Virus record (IMG/VR): IMGVR_UViG_3300042946_000728
Coordinates: 1-49,298 of that record
Strand: one strand, 5' to 3'
DNA from: a virus
Length of the DNA: 49,298 nucleotides
Numbering within the stretch: position 1 is the stretch's first letter; the number at the start of each line of letters is the position of its first letter. Under the pieces are notes generated by a model, which saw nothing but the letters and a program-made list of their open reading frames with translations, ran no database searches and was not told where the DNA came from. Position numbers and translations under genes: made by a program. Below are positions 47,636 to 49,298 of the stretch, one piece after another.

Positions 47636-49090
47636 ATGTCCGCAGAGAGCGACGCGAAAACAAAAGACGGCTGGCACCTCGACAACACCTACGCACGTCT
47701 TCCTCCCGCGCTCTTCGCACGCGTGGAACCATCCCCGGTTCGCCGACCCCAACTCGTCGTCCTGAACCGCCCGCTCGCATCGTCGCTCGGCCTCAATGCG
47801 GATACCCTCGAAGAACGCGCGGACCTCTTCGCCGGCAACGCGCTCCCTGACGGGGCTGAGCCAATTGCGCAGGCTTACGCCGGACACCAGTTCGGGCACT
47901 TCACGAACCTCGGCGACGGGCGCGCCATCCTGCTCGGCGAGCAACTCACCCCGCTCGGCAGCCGCTTCGACATCCAGCTCAAGGGCTCGGGACCCACGCC
48001 GTATTCCCGCCGGGGCGACGGACGCGCGGCCCTCGGACCGATGCTCCGCGAATACATCATCAGCGAGGCCATGCACTCACTCGGCATCCCCACCACGCGC
48101 AGCCTCGCCGTGGCTGCCACCGGGGAAGCGATCATGCGGGACGAACCGCTGCCCGGCGCCGTGTTGACCCGTGTGGCCGCGAGCCACATCCGCGTCGGGA
48201 CCTTCGAGTATGCGGCCGCCCTCGGCGATGCGGGCCAGCTGCGCGCGCTGACCGAATACACCCTTGCGCGCCACTACCCGGACGCCAGCGCTGCAGGCAA
48301 CCCCGCGCTGGCGCTCTTGGACGCCGTGGTCGCACGGCAGGCGGAACTCATCGCGCGCTGGATGCTCATCGGCTTCATCCACGGCGTGATGAACACCGAC
48401 AACATGGCCCTCTCCGGAGAGACCATCGACTACGGACCTTGCGCTTTCATGGACCGCTACGATCCGGCCACGGTCTTCAGCTCGATCGACCGCCATGGCC
48501 GTTACGCCTACGGCAGCCAGCCGGCCATCGCCCAATGGAACCTCGCCCGCCTCGCGGAGAGCCTCCTTGCGCTCATCGCCGACGACGAGAAGGAGGCGAC
48601 CAAAATCGCCAGTGCAGCCGTGGAAAGGTTCGGCCCGCTTTTCCAGAACCATTGGTTCGCGGGCCTGCGGGCCAAGATCGGGCTCCGCTCCCCGGCCCCG
48701 GATGACGACGACCTCATCAACGACCTGTTCCGTCTCATGCAGGATGCCGGTGCGGATTTCACCAACTCCTTCCTCTCGCTCGCCGACGACGGGGCCCCTC
48801 TCCCGCTGGAGTTCCAGCCATGGATCGCACGCTGGCACGCACGCCTCGACCGCGAGGGCGTGCCGCGCGACACCGCCCTCTCCCTCATGCGCTCGGTCAA
48901 CCCCGTGGTCATCCCGCGCAACCATCGCGTTGAAGAGGCCCTCGCCGCCGCCTCGGAGGGCGATCTCACCGTCATGCACCGGCTTCTTGATGCGCTGGCC
49001 GATCCGTTCAACGCGACTGCCGCCAACCTGCGCTTCCGCGAACCCGGGCCATCGGATGCCGCCCCCTACCGGACCTTCTGCGGCACATGA
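47636..49090 (+). CDS. selO: SelO (YdiU-type) protein adenylyltransferase
   Basis: A 484-aa pseudokinase-fold enzyme of the SelO/YdiU (UPF0061) family, which transfers AMP to proteins. Characteristic blocks are present: LGDGRAILLGEQ, LKGSGPTPYSRRGDGRAAL with LREYIISEAMHSLGIPTTRSL, and IHGVMNTDNMALSGETIDYGP (metal-binding region). The C-terminus ends in FCGT, with Cys in the place of the Sec/Cys of other SelO proteins. The start at 47636 begins MSAESDAKTKDGW, close to the conserved core. It is a host gene and diverges from the GH1 gene. Confidence 0.93.
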   Translation: MSAESDAKTKDGWHLDNTYARLPPALFARVEPSPVRRPQLVVLNRPLASSLGLNADTLEERADLFAGNALPDGAEPIAQAYAGHQFGHFTNLGDGRAILLGEQLTPLGSRFDIQLKGSGPTPYSRRGDGRAALGPMLREYIISEAMHSLGIPTTRSLAVAATGEAIMRDEPLPGAVLTRVAASHIRVGTFEYAAALGDAGQLRALTEYTLARHYPDASAAGNPALALLDAVVARQAELIARWMLIGFIHGVMNTDNMALSGETIDYGPCAFMDRYDPATVFSSIDRHGRYAYGSQPAIAQWNLARLAESLLALIADDEKEATKIASAAVERFGPLFQNHWFAGLRAKIGLRSPAPDDDDLINDLFRLMQDAGADFTNSFLSLADDGAPLPLEFQPWIARWHARLDREGVPRDTALSLMRSVNPVVIPRNHRVEEALAAASEGDLTVMHRLLDALADPFNATAANLRFREPGPSDAAPYRTFCGT

Positions 49091-49135
49091 AGCAGTTGCG
49101 GCCCGCCGATTCGTGCGCTAGAAGACTCCTCGTTC

Positions 49136-49175
49136 GGAAGGGTGGCTGAGTTGGTTTAAGGCACTCGACTCGAAA
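49136..49175 (+). tRNA. 5' half of tRNA-Ser (anticodon CGA), interrupted
   Basis: GGAAGGG acceptor strand, then a D arm and the anticodon stem leading into the loop CTCGAAA (anticodon CGA). After 49175 the sequence no longer matches: the 3' anticodon strand, variable arm and T arm are absent. This is only half a tRNA gene. The break point in the anticodon loop is typical of tyrosine-integrase attachment. Confidence 0.8.
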
Positions 49176-49190
49176 CTGGAAAGTGCCTGA

Positions 49191-49275
49191 TTTGCAAGGA
49201 TTTGCATTATTTGCGCTGCTTTGCATGGCTTTCCACGAAAGGGGTTTATGCGGTCGAGGCTTTGCGCGGATTTGC
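49191..49275. repeat. phased TTTGC repeats beside the split tRNA
   Basis: TTTGC followed by A or G occurs at 49191, 49201, 49210 and 49220, spaced 9-10 bp, and again at 49261 and 49271. About one helical turn apart, on one face of the DNA, they look like arm-type integrase sites at the end of another integrated element. Confidence 0.65.
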
Positions 49276-49298
49276 GCAGATTATCGCCAATTTTCTCG

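Noticed and set aside
49136-49298. The split tRNA read as a tRNA with a group I intron
   Set aside because: The 3' half does not appear in the remaining 120 bp, no intron-like P/Q/R/S elements are evident by eye, and the phased repeats fit an integration site better. It cannot be excluded beyond the edge.

Overview
This window is mostly one leftward-transcribed prophage of a short-tailed (podovirus-like) phage, about 46 kb of which is visible. It sits in the GC-rich chromosome of a bacterium that is probably a Verrucomicrobium or a relative. The host guess rests on GC-rich coding, Thr/Asn-rich phage fibre proteins and few clear Shine-Dalgarno sequences, so it is tentative. The prophage enters from beyond the left edge and ends at a complete tRNA-Ser(GCT) gene (46101-46187). 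An integrase gene, broken by a frameshift, lies next to that tRNA.

Left arm (1-5713, minus strand). This is a compact early operon of small genes, most overlapping by 1-4 nt. It starts at a promoter with a palindromic operator and encodes two overlapping ribbon-helix-helix regulators, a RecB-like nuclease with a RecT annealing protein, a VRR-NUC nuclease and many small proteins of unknown function. A plus-strand gene for a membrane-anchored helix-hairpin-helix (ComEA-like) protein separates this arm from the late genes.

Late region (6349-44339, minus strand except one gene). Read in transcription order from the right, it holds: terminase small subunit; a block with SSB-like, HNH, adenine methyltransferase and Acb2/Tad1-type anti-defence genes; terminase large subunit; two low-complexity virion-type proteins; a single 5,832-residue protein; the portal; fibre-like and secreted proteins; a lysis cassette (coiled-coil membrane protein, holin-like protein, M15 endolysin); scaffold; major capsid protein; adaptor; and tail nozzle. 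A family-9 glycosyltransferase gene lies on the opposite strand between endolysin and scaffold and looks like a lysogenic-conversion gene.

Three things stand out. (1) The 5,832-aa protein joins ParB-like, adenine-methyltransferase, SNF2-type helicase and sigma-70-like modules to a C-terminal membrane-interacting region, in the style of phage polyvalent proteins. A separate 128-codon gene with a perfect Shine-Dalgarno lies inside it in another frame. (2) A 21-bp imperfect inverted repeat sits just upstream of six late genes, and its core recurs inside two coding regions. It is a candidate late promoter or operator. (3) The early regulators and two copies of a 13-bp palindrome look like a self-contained genetic switch.

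Right flank (46101-49298). Host genes follow: tRNA-Ser(GCT), a GH1 glycosidase lipoprotein and SelO. The window ends in the 5' half of a second serine tRNA gene (CGA), which breaks off after the anticodon loop into helically phased TTTGC repeats. This is probably the junction of a second integrated element.
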